Shown here piece by piece: positions 30,945 through 42,635 of a stretch of DNA of 64,000 nt. Every line of letters begins with the position of its first letter. Position 1 is the first letter of the stretch. Source of the stretch: Bedellia somnulentella (taxonomy: Eukaryota; Arthropoda; Insecta; Lepidoptera; Bedelliidae); assembly GCA_963576735.1 (NCBI GenBank), contig CAUYWD010000323.1:16016-80015 (forward strand), written 5' to 3'. Under the pieces are notes generated by a model, which saw nothing but the letters and a program-made list of their open reading frames with translations, searched no databases and was not told where the DNA came from. The translations under genes and the position numbers were made by a program.

Positions 30945-32252
30945 TCATCGGCCCTCTTCGTGATCAACAGGCAGTGACCAAAGCCCACGCCAAAAGGCAA
31001 CTACATCTGCTTTTTCCGGTCGCTGACCTGTCGAAACCACATCGGGACGCTCCAAAGTTCTGTAGAACTTCTTCTGGTCACTCATGAAGAGACGATTCTG
31101 TTGGTACCTCTTTACCCTTTCAGAATATCGCCTAATTCGCTTACCCCAAGCAGCGATCTTCTGCTTCAGATCATCCATGCGCTCCACCAGTCTACAGGCA
31201 AACTCCGGTGAGTTGTCAAAAACATTCTCACCAGGGAATGCCTCCCTGACGAAGCGCACCACCCTCGGCCTATTGTTGCCTGATCTGAAGCTGGTCAGTT
31301 TGCCGATGAGGACCCTGGCCCTTGTGATACGGCTTTCAATCCGCCTCATCCAGGCTGGTCTAGTTCTAGTCCTGGGACTAGTACTGCCAGCCTGGCGGGA
31401 GCCATCAGCTCTTGTTGGCGGCATCCTGACGCCGACAATTTGACAAACTGTCATTGCGGCGCCAAAGAGAATTGAATCCGTATCCCAAAGGTCCATGCTG
31501 CTCTCTAAAAATGAGGGCAGCATGTTATTGACGGCCTCAACGACATCCCGAACCTTGATGCTGAGAGGAACTCGGGGCAGCCTTGGCCTCCTTTCGAGAG
31601 GCACTTGGCGATATTCCAGGATCGTCTCTTCGAGTGCGCTCCTCACCAAATCCAAATCCAGGGAGACTGTTCCCCAATCGCTTTCCGCACCACCCACATC
31701 CGGCAGGTTAGCAATTGGCTCCCTCCGTATTTCCCGTTCAGGGACTGGAGGGAGAACCTGCAAAGGTAGCTCTTCGTCTAGCGGAGGAACAGCCTCGCGT
31801 CGCAATTGTTCGAGTTCGGTAGTGCTAAAAAGTTCTGAGCGCTGTATGTACCGAACTCGATCCGCCAGGTTTTGTTCTGTGACGGTCAAATTGGGCTCCA
31901 GCCGCAGAAATTCGCGGTACACTGCTGCCCGATAACCCGTCCGCCCAGTTCTTGATCCTGAGGCCCTAAGGTAGGCCCGCATGGCATTTCTATTCATATC
32001 AACCGTCCATGCCATGCGGCGCCTAGTTCCACCAGCGGCGGGCACCGACTGCTGGGACTGAGTTGCCCCAGTCCCAACCGATGCCAAGCCATCTGGTGGC
32101 TGAGGTGGTCGCGCAGACCGGCCAGGTGGTCGGGCCGGTCTGCGGCGGCTGGAGGACCGCATTCTGCCACGTCCAGCCCCAGCTCCAGACGCGCCCCAGC
32201 GATAACCCCTGGGGAGCGGCCCTATACGCTCATCGTTATTATAATTGTCCAT
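30945..32252 (-). pseudogene. Dong-like LINE protein, N-terminal part (A1)
   Basis: 435 codons. A glycine-, arginine- and proline-rich start (MDNYNNDERIGPLPRGYRWG) is followed by a helical region and the stretch KKFYRTLERPDVVSTGQRPE, VVAFWRGLWSLPVDHEEGR that precedes the RT in R2/R4-group proteins. It ends at a TGA created by a 3 bp insertion (ATC repeated in the plus-strand view near 30945). Copy B1 lacks the insertion and reads through to WFEAVEGAC. A second stop (TAG) lies at about 30744 in the next segment. Confidence 0.8.
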
Positions 32253-32474
32253 TTTACGATGAGCGAAGATTCACCCGGGTTTTCGCTCACTTGCCCCGGG
32301 GAGACCGTTATTGCTCTATTTTGCGCTGAGACCAGTTTGTAGACACGGTCAACACCTACAAACTCAAGCGCTGACTATTTGCATTGCTGGAATGGCAAGC
32401 TGGTAAACATGTCATCCTGCCATTCCAACAATGGGCGGTGGGGTCGTCACATCCCTACGCCTTATTATTATTAT

Positions 32475-34085
32475 TATTCGGAATACCTTTAGTTCCTCGC
32501 CTCTCCCATGGCCGAAACAGAAAATTAAAATTTTAAATGGGAGAGGCGGTACTCCCCGACAAGAGCACAGTCGGTCGGGGTCAGGGAGTCAGGTTCAAGA
32601 ACCGACGGACGATCCGAGCCGTATCGAGCAGCACCGCTTTCTGCATCTGTGCTGGAACCGACACGCCACAGAAATCCAACCGCCTCAAGTTGGTCCCGAG
32701 ACTGGTTGGAATTAACCCGTTCGCGGACAAAACAATTGGGATTATTTCTGTCGAAGTCACACCCCACATGTCGGTGATCTCGTGAGCCAGATCGAGATAT
32801 TTCCGACGCTTCTCGGTTTCGGCTTTCACGAGACCCTCGTCATGAGGGATAGTGACATCCACTAGAAACACCCTCGACTGCGACCGATCCCATACCACGA
32901 TATCAGGCTTATTCGCTAGAATAGTCCTGTCCGTGATAACAGATCGGTCCCAATAGATTTTGGCACGGTCGTTTTCTAGGATTGGCTCCGGCAGATACTT
33001 GTAATACGGCAGCCTCTGTTGCAAGAGTCCGTATTTTAGAGCGAGCTCCTGATGCAGGATTTTGGCTGCTTGGTTGTGCCTGTGCAAGTACTCAGTGTTA
33101 GCAAGAGCCGAACAACCGGAAATAACATGCCTAAGTGACTCTCCGGGACGGCCACATGCTCGACAGATGTCTGTGGTACCGTCCTTTAGGATGTATTTCC
33201 GATAGTTCCGCGTCTTGATAACCTGGTCCTGTATTGCACAGACAAAACCTTCGGTTTCCCCAAAGAGGTCCCCGAAACGCAGCCAATGCAGGGAGGCTTT
33301 ACGGTCCACGAAAGGTTCGTGAAGTACCTTGTAAAACCTCCCGTGCAGCTCCTTCTCTTTCCATACGGACTCCCGATCAGAGGTGCTAAGTACCTCCGGG
33401 GTTCGCCAATCCTGTGAGGCCAACGATAAGGGAGTCAGTCCTTTATCACTAGCGACCACCTCTCCCCGAATACTATCATCCGTCATCGTCAAAAAATAGT
33501 TTCTGAGGATGCATACCTCGCGGTTGTGCATGGTTTTGGCACTCAAGAGGCCTCGACCACCACACTTCCGCGGGATATACAATCTCATAACCGACGATCT
33601 CGGATGATGCATTCGATGAGAGGTCATTGTCGTGCGGACTCGTCTGTCCAGAGCGTCTAGTTCGGACTGAGTCCATCTGAGCACGCCAAACGTGTACATC
33701 AGTACAGGCATGACCCAGGAGTTAATGGCTCGGATCTTATTAACGCCTGATAAGTAGCTATTAAGCACACTTTTCAGTCGTTCATAAAACTCCTCGCAAA
33801 CACCCTGTTTCACGTCTGCCACCTTCACACCGATGGTTTGTGACATGCCCAGATACCGGTATGTTTCAGCCTCGGAGAGTGCCCTCGAATGATTGGTGCC
33901 GACATCGACACCATCAGAGTGCACGACATGCCCCTTCCCAACATGAATGACCGCACACTTATCGACCCCGAGCTCCATCTTGACGGAACCACTGAAATCA
34001 TTAGTGATCGTCAGTAGCTCCGCCAATCTGTCAGCCGTGGGGGCGTAAAGCTTCAGGTCATCCATGTAAAGGAGATGAGGCAAGC
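32475..34085 (-). mobile_element. Dong-like LINE, copy A2, 5'-truncated
   Basis: About 1.6 kb containing an open frame of 500 codons (32581-34083) that starts at the YMDD motif and runs through the CCHC knuckle and endonuclease to FLNLTP. Its 3' end abuts the TTA repeat next to A1's 5' end. Its 5' break is at GAGGCAAG, against the unique intron sequence ATTATTCATACAAC that also borders B1. Copy B has no equivalent. Confidence 0.85.
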
Positions 34086-34267
34086 AATTCTTAATTATTC
34101 ATACAACAGTAATACCATTATCATAGGCATACTACCTGCCAAAGCTTGATGAAAACGACACAAAATAATTAGGTCTTTTTATTCAACTCTTACAACTCTC
34201 TTGGAAACAGCATAGTGTGTCAATAAATTTAAAATATTCTTAAGATTGCTTCATTTGTGTTTTACAG

Positions 34268-36690
34268 TTGCACGTAAACAGATTGCAAGAAAAATATGTT
34301 ACATGAAAGCTGATACAAGACTGTATCAAGTTATACAAGATTTAAAGATAAAATATAAAAAATCTAAACGGCAGTTGAGATATGCTGTGAGGGCTAAAAG
34401 AGCTCTAAAATTTTCAAAAATGGACAGCTTTGAGAATTTAACAAAAAAATTAAATCCTTTAACAAGAAATTTTATATGGATGCAAATATCTCAATGCACC
34501 AAGCAAAGAAAAGGACGCCGATTTACTGAAGACCAGAAATTGATGGCTCTTTCAATTATGAAACAAAGCCCAAAAAGCTATAAGTTTCTAAGAAGAATTT
34601 TTATCCTTCCGTCAACCCGTACATTAAATAAGTTAATAAAAAACTTTGAAATGACGGCTGGAATAAAAAATTCTGTATTTAATGCTATTAAAGAAGAGGT
34701 ATTTCTACTTTTTTACTGATACATCTTATAATCCTTACACCTATCTCAAAATCATAGCTTATTTATGTGTTTAATGCAATTAAGAAGAGGTATTTCAACT
34801 CTTTTTACTGATACATCTTATAATCCTTAAACCTATCTCAAAATCATAGTCTTTTTATGTCTATATCATCATTATTTTTGTGATAAAGGTCTTACTGAAA
34901 ACTAAATAAACTTTTTAATTTTGCAGGTTCAATACTGGAGGGAACGAAAAAAGTATTGTTCCATTATATTTGACGAAGTAGCATTAGAACCGGGTGTTAC
35001 ATATAATAAAAACAAAGATTGTCTACTAGGGTTTGTAGAACTAAATGAAAAAACCACAAATTTTGCTGACCATGCGTTAGTTTTTATGACTCGTGGTGTA
35101 GTGGACAAATGGCAACAGCCAATTTGTTTCTACTTCTGTGAGGGTTCGACTTCGGCGTATATTTTAAAGAATATACTCAAAGAAGTAGTCATTGAAGTTG
35201 CAAAAACAGGATTAGTTCCAATAGCGTTGGTATCCGACCAGGGGTTAGCATTTCAGTCGGCTCTTAATAAATTAAAAGAAGACTCTAGAAGAGAGTATAA
35301 CAATTATGGTAAGTTTAGTTCTATATGTATAGTGTAATGGAATTTATTAAAATTATTCAAGGTTTTAAAACTTTTTCTTTTATAACAGATGATACCATTA
35401 TCATTGGAGAAAACCGCCTTAATGTTTTTTATGATCCACCCCACCTCATCAAGGTTGTTAGAAATAATTTTATAACTAAAAACATTAAACACGAGGGAAA
35501 AATTTCGAAATGGAGTGATATTATGGATGTTTATATGGTGGACCGCGAGCTTGCAGATATGCGCATGCTGAAAAAACTAAATGATGATTACGTGATACCA
35601 GATAAAATAAAAAAAATGAAGGTTAGTAAAATAATAAAATTAATTTAAAATAATTAATAAAAGGTTAAGGTTAATAAAAGGGAAACAAAGTGAAAAGTTT
35701 ATAATTGTATTATTTTTTAACTTAAGTATCATCATTATAACATCATTACAACATCATTACTTTTACTTGTAATAAATTAGTTTCCATATGATCCCTGATT
35801 AGTAAAATAGTTATGGAAGTGCTATTTAAACCTGATAGATATACAGTTGCAGTTTATATTTTTCCTGCCTAACTGATTAGATGTGTTTATATTTCAGGTC
35901 AAGAATTGTACTAAGGTTTTGAGTTCTACAGTTGCAAGTGCACTAACCTACACATCATTATTTCGTAAGTTATTTTATGTTTTTTTTTATTATAATGAAC
36001 AAACAGTGATGCTTAGTGTTTTACGTTTTAAGTATTCCCTATCTTTTCCCTTGGGTGTCGTGAGAGCCATGCAAGGGAGTTAAGAGCCATTAGTACTCAA
36101 TTAGAGATCGGGTTAGCAACCAATTACCAGTGACTACTTGTTTTAACATCTGTTCCCCTTGAAACGTCTATATATGGTTGAGATTCCTTAAAATCTTAAC
36201 ACTCTGATTACCCCAATTTGAGATAAAAGGCGTGAGCAATTTAGCTGAATAAGTAGTGACAAAATACTATCATGTATCACAAATTGTACTATTGAACAAA
36301 CAGAGTATATGTACAATAGCTTGAGAACTATAGCAGTAGTGGGTGTATTAAATTCCAGTTTTTTTGTTACAGCCCTTTACCCAGATGGCAAACCCGTCAG
36401 CCCAACTTTAAAAAACACAGCTGATATTGTCACTTTCTTTGATAAATTATTTGACTCATGCAACGGAGCTGCAGCTGGAATTAAAAATATGGGGAAACCT
36501 CTACGATGGGCAGTCACGAAGAAGTCTAAACATCAAAATTCTGGATAAAAAGTATAAAGACATTAGAAGAAATGAGGTTTCTGGACAAAGGAAAAGAAGT
36601 AATGGTGCCTTCACAAAAAAACTTTGTAACAACCCTGAAAAGTTTTATATGCCTGTGGGATTTTTTAAATAGTAAGGGATTCAGTGAAAA
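34268..36690 (+). pseudogene. P-element/THAP9-like transposase, main exons (copy A)
   Basis: Five exons with GT-AG borders and consistent phases: 34268-34698, 34927-35308, 35389-35621, 35898-35964 and 36373 to about 36690. Exon 1 encodes a basic coiled-coil region (VARKQIARKICYMKADTRLY). Exons 2-3 carry the RNase H-like core: SIIFDEVALEPGVTYNKN, FMTRGVVDKWQQPICFYF, ALVSDQGLAFQSAL and NRLNVFYDPPHLIKVVRNNF, the last a family hallmark. Exon 5 has PVSPTLKNTADIVTFFDKLF, DSCNG and PLRWAVTKKSK. A one-base loss at about 36539 then shifts the frame. A LINE insertion follows before any C-terminal acidic region. No THAP finger is present, so this is a broken, headless gene. Confidence 0.8.
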
Positions 36691-37735
36691 TTAATGCAGA
36701 AAATGCTTTACGAAAGGTGATGAATTGGCTAACCGTAAATCTGCTTACATTAAACTTGAGTAAATCCAATTACATTCCCTTTTCAATACGCAGGAACACT
36801 GAACCATCCGCTTCCTTTTCTATCCAAGCTCATACCTGTAAAAGTTCTACAACATCTTGCGACTGCCTTTTTCTCACAAAAGTTAAGAGCGTGAAATATT
36901 TGGGAGTAATAATAGACAGTAAACTGAAATGGGATAAACAACTAGAAATACTGACCGCCAGAGTACGAAACATAATATACATATTTAAAATATTGAGAGA
37001 ATCAACATCACCTGATATACTTAAAATGGTTTATTTGACACTGTCCCAATCCGTCATTACATATTGCATCACTGTGTGGGGTGGGGCTTACAAAACGAAC
37101 TTCTTGGGATTGGAGCGGGCGCAGAGAGCTGTGCTTAAAGTTATGACAAAAAAACCGTTCCAGTATCCAACGGCGCAACTTTACCGTGATTGCCAAGTTG
37201 TTACAGTTCGCCAGCTCTATGTGCTCCGGTCCATACTACGAAAACATAGGAATATATCAAATCAGTCCATCCCACAGTGTACATCGCGTTTGCGTGCTCG
37301 TAGATTTGCGTTTCAAGTGCCACCGCACAAAACTGCGTTCGCGGAACACCAATTCTATACACTAAGCTCTATCCTTTATAATAATATCGATAAAAAATTA
37401 AATATTAACATTTTGAATAGTCATGAAATAAAATCTAAAGTCACAAAATGGCTCCAGAAACTAGATTATTACGACACAGAAAAATTAATAATAACCTCTA
37501 TCACATAAATAAAGTACTTACTTACTTATAGATATATATATTACCAATTACACAAAGTCGACCATAAACTGAATCAGTATGAGCACACAATGAAAATAGG
37601 ACCATGGTTAATCACTGCCTTCTAAAATACAGGTTGTACCTAGTTTGGAGGGCAGGGAGCAAAATTTTATCAGACCCTGTTGTGAATAAATTAGAAAATT
37701 TCCTTTACATTTCAGTAGCATTCATTCGCACACAC

Positions 37736-37783
<48 letters not shown>

Positions 37784-37985
37784 ACTCATTCCGTAACATG
37801 AAAATTCACTTTTCCTTGTTATATTATATAATTTTATATTTTATTTTGGAAGCTTATGGCTGCATTTACAAAATTGAATTAGTATGTAGATACTTAGCTG
37901 TAAATAACAAGCTTCCTCATATAGTACATATTGTAATCGTAATGTATTAATGTAACAAGTGTAATGGTCTACCTTTTGTGAAATA
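36690..37985 (+). mobile_element. 5'-truncated LINE (Jockey/CR1-like) after transposase A
   Basis: An open frame (36684-37508) encodes the RT C-terminal region: LRKVMNWLTVNLLTLNLSKS, VKYLGVIIDSKLKWDKQLEI, ITYCITVWGGAYKTNFLGLE and RAQRAVLKVMTKKP, to SHEIKSKVTKWLQKLDYYD. The palm motif is absent. A CA array (37733-37781) and a 3' end GTGAAATAAATAAATTATTA follow. The element lands where the transposase's last exon is cut, so it probably inserted there. Same family as 11325-12397. Confidence 0.75.
37733..37781. repeat. (CA)n microsatellite, copy A
   Basis: An ACAC run with one G interruption inside the LINE 3' region. The matching array in block B (61673-61713) is shorter, the main length difference between the blocks here. 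Confidence 0.9.
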
Positions 37986-38004
37986 AATAAATTATTATTA
38001 TTAT

Positions 38005-39596
38005 TTTGGCATTACTTTTAGTTCCTCGCCTCTCCCATGGCCGAAAAAGAAAATATAAATTTTAAATGGGAGAGGCGGTACTCCCCGACAAAAGAACAGT
38101 CGGTCGGGGTCAGGGAGTCAGGTTCAAGAACCGACGGACGATCCGAGCCGTATCGAGCAGCACCGCTTTCTGCATTTGTGCTGGAACCGACACGCCACAG
38201 AAATCCAACCGCCTCAAGTTGGTCGCGAGGCTGGTTGGAATTAACCCGTTCGCGGACAAAACAATTGGGATTATTTCTGTCGAAGTCACACCCCACATGT
38301 CGGTGATCTCGTGAGCCAGATCGAGATATTTCCGACGCTTCTCGGTGTCGGCTTTCACGAGACCCTCGTCATGAGGGATAGTGACATCCACTAGGAATAC
38401 CCTCGACTGCGACCGAACCCATACCACGATATCAGGCTTATTCGCTAGAATAGTCCTGTCCGTGATAACGGATCGGTCCCAATAGATTTTGGCTCGGTCG
38501 TTTTCTAGGATTGGCTCCGGCAGATACTTGTAATACGGCAGCCTCTGTTGCAAGAGTCCGTATTTCAGAGCGAGCTCCTGATGTAGGATTTTGGCTGCTT
38601 GGTTGTGTCTGTGCAAGTACTCAGTGTTAGCAAGAGCCGAACAACCGGAAATAACATGCCTAAGTGACTCTCCGGGACGGCCACATGCTCGACAGATGTC
38701 TGTGGTACCGTCCTTTAGGATGTATTTCCGATAGTTCCGCGTCTTGATAACCTGGTCCTGTATTGCACAGACAAAACCTTCGGTTTCCCCAAAGAGGTCC
38801 CCGAAACGCAGCCAATGCAGGGAGGCTTTACGGTCCACGAAAGGTTTTGTGAAGTACCTTGTAAAACCTCCCGTGCAGCTCCTTCTCTTTCCATACGGAC
38901 TCCCGATCAGAGGTGCTAAGTACCTCCGGGGTTCGCCAATCCTGTGAGGCCAACGATAAGGGAGTCAGTCCTTTATCACTAGCGACCACCTCTCCCCGAA
39001 TACTATCATCCGTCATCGTCAAAAAATAGTTTCTGAGGTTGCATACCTCGCGGTTGTGCATGGTTTTGGCACTCAAGAGGCCTCGACCACCACACTTCCG
39101 CGGGATATACAATCTCATAACCGACGATCTCGGATGATGCATTCGATGAGAGGTCATCGTCGTGCGGACTCGTCTGTCCAGAGCGTCTAGTTCGGACTGA
39201 GTCCATCTGAGCACGCCAAACGTGTACATCAGTACAGGCATGACCCAGGAGTTAATGGCTCGGATTTTATTAACGCCTGACAAGTAGCTATTAAGCACAC
39301 TTTTCAGGCGTTCATAAAACTCCTCGCAAACACCCTGTTTCACGTCTGCCACCTTCACACCGATGGTTTGTGACATGCCCAGATACCGGTATGTTTCAGT
39401 CTCGGAGAGTGCCCTCAAATGATTGGTGCCGACATCGACACCATCAGAGTGCACGACATGCCCCTTCTCAACATGAATGACCGCACACTTATCGACCCCG
39501 AGCTCCATCTTGACGGAACCACTGAAATCGTTAGTGATCGTCAGTAGCTCCGCCAATCTGTCAGCCGTGGGGGCGTAAAGCTTCAGGTCATCCATG
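38005..39596 (-). mobile_element. Dong-like LINE, copy A3, 5'-truncated
   Basis: Inserted in the TTA tail of the preceding LINE (TTATTATTATTATT at 37992-38004). It starts at MDDLK of the YMDD motif and retains the thumb, CCHC knuckle and endonuclease. One extra base near 38847 (GGTTTTGTG versus GGTTCGTG) splits the frame into 38110-38838 and 38828-39595. The corresponding copy B3 is uninterrupted and has the same 5' breakpoint, so the insertion predates the block duplication. Confidence 0.85.
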
Positions 39597-39641
39597 TTTG
39601 TGACATCACTAAATTTAAATTAACAACTTAGGAGATAATAC
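39597..39641. other. 45-bp unique segment between LINE A3 and the E end
   Basis: TTTGTGACATCACTAAATTT and the following bases occur only here and at 63528-63573. The origin is unknown; it could be the last trace of the sequence into which A3 inserted. Confidence 0.5.
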
Positions 39642-39871
39642 AATTTGATATAAAATGACAAACATCTCAGTTTATGTCGCTGTCACGCCGCTCATGCTCG
39701 CACATGTGACTCGGCGTTGCGATGTCAAAGGCGAGTCACTAGCGCTCTCACATCTCAGATGCCTCATGCTCGGGCGTGCGAGAAACGGTCAAATATGGCG
39801 GCCAATTCGCCCTTGAACGGTGACATAGCCCTATCTCAGAGGCTCTCACACGCCTCATGCTACCCCGGCTG
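39642..39871 (+). repeat. Partial unit: P-type end of E
   Basis: The last 230 bp of E, identical or nearly so to 27944-28172, starting abruptly at AATTTGATATAAAATG and ending CTACCCCGGCTG. It forms the left arm of the small palindrome P1 with the start of E'1. Confidence 0.85.
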
Positions 39872-39999
39872 ATATATATATATATATGACAAGTGTAAAC
39901 TATAACTATATATATGTATTAAAATATTAACTATAACTATTATTCACACACACACAGACACAAAAATTACATGTATTTCATGATACACTATACTTAAAC
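39872..39999. repeat. AT-rich spacer of palindrome P1
   Basis: 128 bp with (AT)n, the repeated TAACTATAACTAT motif and a short CA run. It separates two inverted P-type ends. Copies lie at 46871-46996 and 63804-63931, differing mainly in the length of the AT run. Confidence 0.85.
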
Positions 40000-42635
40000 C
40001 TGCCGGGGTAGCATGAGGCGTGTGAGAGCCTCTGAGATAGGGCTATGTCACCGTTCAAGGGCGAATTGGCCGCCATATTTGACCGTTTCTCGCACGCCCG
40101 AGCATGAGGCATCTGAGATGTGAGAACGCTAGTGACTCGCCTTTGACATCGCAGCGTCGAGTCACATGTGCGAGCATGAGCGGCGTGACAGCGACATAAA
40201 CTGAGATGTTTGTCATTTTACGTAAAATTTATGTCGATGTCAAAATTGAGCGCGAGAGCCAGTGAGAAAGATTACTTATTAAAATATGAGTGCTGTTTTG
40301 CAGCTTTTTTAACTGTTTTGTGTAGTTCTTAGTGTAAAAGTGTGATAGCAAAGCGACTACATCACTTAGATTTGTTTTGAATGGAAAAAAAACGAAAAAT
40401 GGATATGATACTCATCCGGGTGAAAGATTGCCGCAAACAAGTCCTATGAAACATAGTTGTATATCTCATGACGATTTCCGAGGACCTCTATGATAGCTTG
40501 TGACCTATGAAAAGCCTCAGGGTATAGTTACACATAAGGATACATACAGGATTTAATGATTCCACATGATATCAATTGAATTGTAAATTTTAACTAAATT
40601 AAGTGTAATCTACAACTAGTGCTTGTGTATTAAGTTTTAAATTCGTTAAAATACGTTTGGCTTTTATAATCAGCAATGCACTAGGCATGAGGATACAAAT
40701 TCTGCAGCCTAAATCCATGTATATGTCCAATTTTCTGATGCAGTTGAGAAAATTAATGAATTTCATTGATCTTATTTAAAATAACTATTAAGATCAGATT
40801 CTAAACTTATGGTATGTTTCAGAGGTCAAATATAATGCTTGTAAAATAGATTTCTATTCATTATTGTTTGTTATGTAGGGTTTGTAGTCTTAAATTATCA
40901 TTATCATGATAAAAGACACCCAAGCTCATAGCATATGCTTGCATCAACAGGCACAGGCAAAGTCTAGATAGTGTGAGTAGACAATAGTCTGCTTGCTGTC
41001 TTAGTGTGGCTAGGAATGTAAAGAATGGTGATGGCATAATTTTGTTACCTCTTTATCTACCGACACACTTAATGCTACAAAAGTTGTTTAAATGCAGGTG
41101 CAGGTACTTTGTGCAACATTATAAAACAAATTTGGTAGTCACCTTACTAGCATATTGAAATGACTAAATATGAATATAATGCTCATGTTCTTTTATTTTC
41201 AGTAAAACATATTGATTTAATACAAAGATTCTGGAACAATTTAGTGACTTGGAAGAAGTCTAATGAAATGAAAAAAAAACAGCAAAATGTAACAGTTTTT
41301 AATTAATTATCAATTAAATTGCCTAAATATTCATGAAAACCACTTGTTTTAATCCCCTTCATTGCAAGTAAATCCAACATTTTCCAATACCCAACTCATA
41401 GCAGAACTCTTCAGACCATTTAGAATAAAATGATAATCATGGCATGTTTGGTATTGAATCATACAACGCCTGGGGATAAATTGGATTATTGTAATTCAAA
41501 GACAATACTACACATGGTTAAAACTGCAAACCTTGAATACATAGAAAAAGCAATGTTATTTTATTTTGGGCAAACAGAGCAGATGGATACAAATTAAGTA
41601 ACAAAAGAGATATATAGGTGGGAAGAATGGTTGTAAGTATGAGTAAGTTTATTGATAAGGCAATTAATATTCTCTGCCTACTGCAATGGGAAATAATGTA
41701 TAGTAGAATATATGCATGCACATTTTACAACTGAAATCTCATCTCAAGTGTAAAAGTAAAAGCTGCCTATGAATGGGCTTTATTTGCTAGTAAAACACAT
41801 TTTGTGGAGTTAACTTTATTTATTGAATAAACACTTTTAAACAACCGCTCAACATCATAGTTTCTGTTCACAAACTCATCTGCACTTCACATTTTTATTC
41901 CATTATCATCACTTTTTCCTTAAGAAACACTACAGCTTGTTTGTACACATTGCAGTCATAAGAATGCTCTTTAAGTATGGATGCATTGCATACTCAAATT
42001 CTGAATAAACAGAAGCATTCAACAAGACTATTTTCATACATCAGAGCTTCACTAGCTTTTGGGAATATAGGATATTGTTGAAATTGAACTAAGATGTTAT
42101 AGGCAATATGTGCCATAGGCTGCACAGCATTTCTTCAACTTTCTCGTCAAACACTTATATAACTGTGCTATATCTGCAAACAAAAGACAATACAAATCAT
42201 TAAAAGTATGCTGCTCACTTTCTAGTTAAATAATAGTTATATAGAATAATAAAACTTAATTACTTACTTAATATTTTATGATTCCCCTATCATTGTAAGG
42301 AAGTTTAGTCGGACATTCCCTACAAACTAAACTTGTACATTAAAACTTTTGATTTAAATTGAAAATTTGGAAACTTGTATTGAGAAATTAAATATTTATG
42401 TTTAAGTTGTTTGGTTACAAAATGTCAATATTTGACGTAAAATGAGTGAAATATGACAGATTTAGCTACTATTTTGGTTCAAAAAGATCGAATAAAATAG
42501 AGAAAAAATATTCACAGACCAATGATGGCAACAATGCTCTGTCGATTCGGTGACAGGGCTCTCAGATCTCAACCGTCTGTCATATTGATGCTCATGCTCG
42601 CAAAAATGACATAGGTTGGCTAACTGAGATGTTTT
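40000..42635 (-). mobile_element. Array unit E'1 (inverted)
   Basis: A complete inverted unit from the P-type end (CCGGGGTAGCATGAGGCG at about 40003) to the Q junction, where it stops at GAGATGTTTT without its own 47 bp terminus. It carries neither Helitron nor LINE, and lacks about 50 bp present in E'0 near 20885-20935. A splice-acceptor-like TTTTATTTTCAG followed by about 34 open codons lies at the position corresponding to 19980-20083, but no gene is identified. Confidence 0.8.

Larger units (their letters stand above)
28536..32460 (-). mobile_element. Dong-like (R4-clade) LINE, copy A1, near full length
   Basis: A 3.9 kb minus-strand non-LTR element inside the intron of the transposase gene. 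Both ends lie in TTA repeats (TTATTATTATT at about 28521-28541 and 32461-32476), the target preference described for Dong, an R4-clade LINE of Bombyx. The 5' end includes about 200 bp of leader before the first Met at 32252. The coding region has one N-terminal basic domain, RT, a CCHC knuckle and a restriction-like endonuclease, with two internal stops. Confidence 0.8.

Noticed and set aside
31084..31935. Plus-strand frames of 119 and 146 codons (also at 57003 and 57414)
   Set aside because: Antisense shadows of the GC-rich coding region of the Dong-like LINE.
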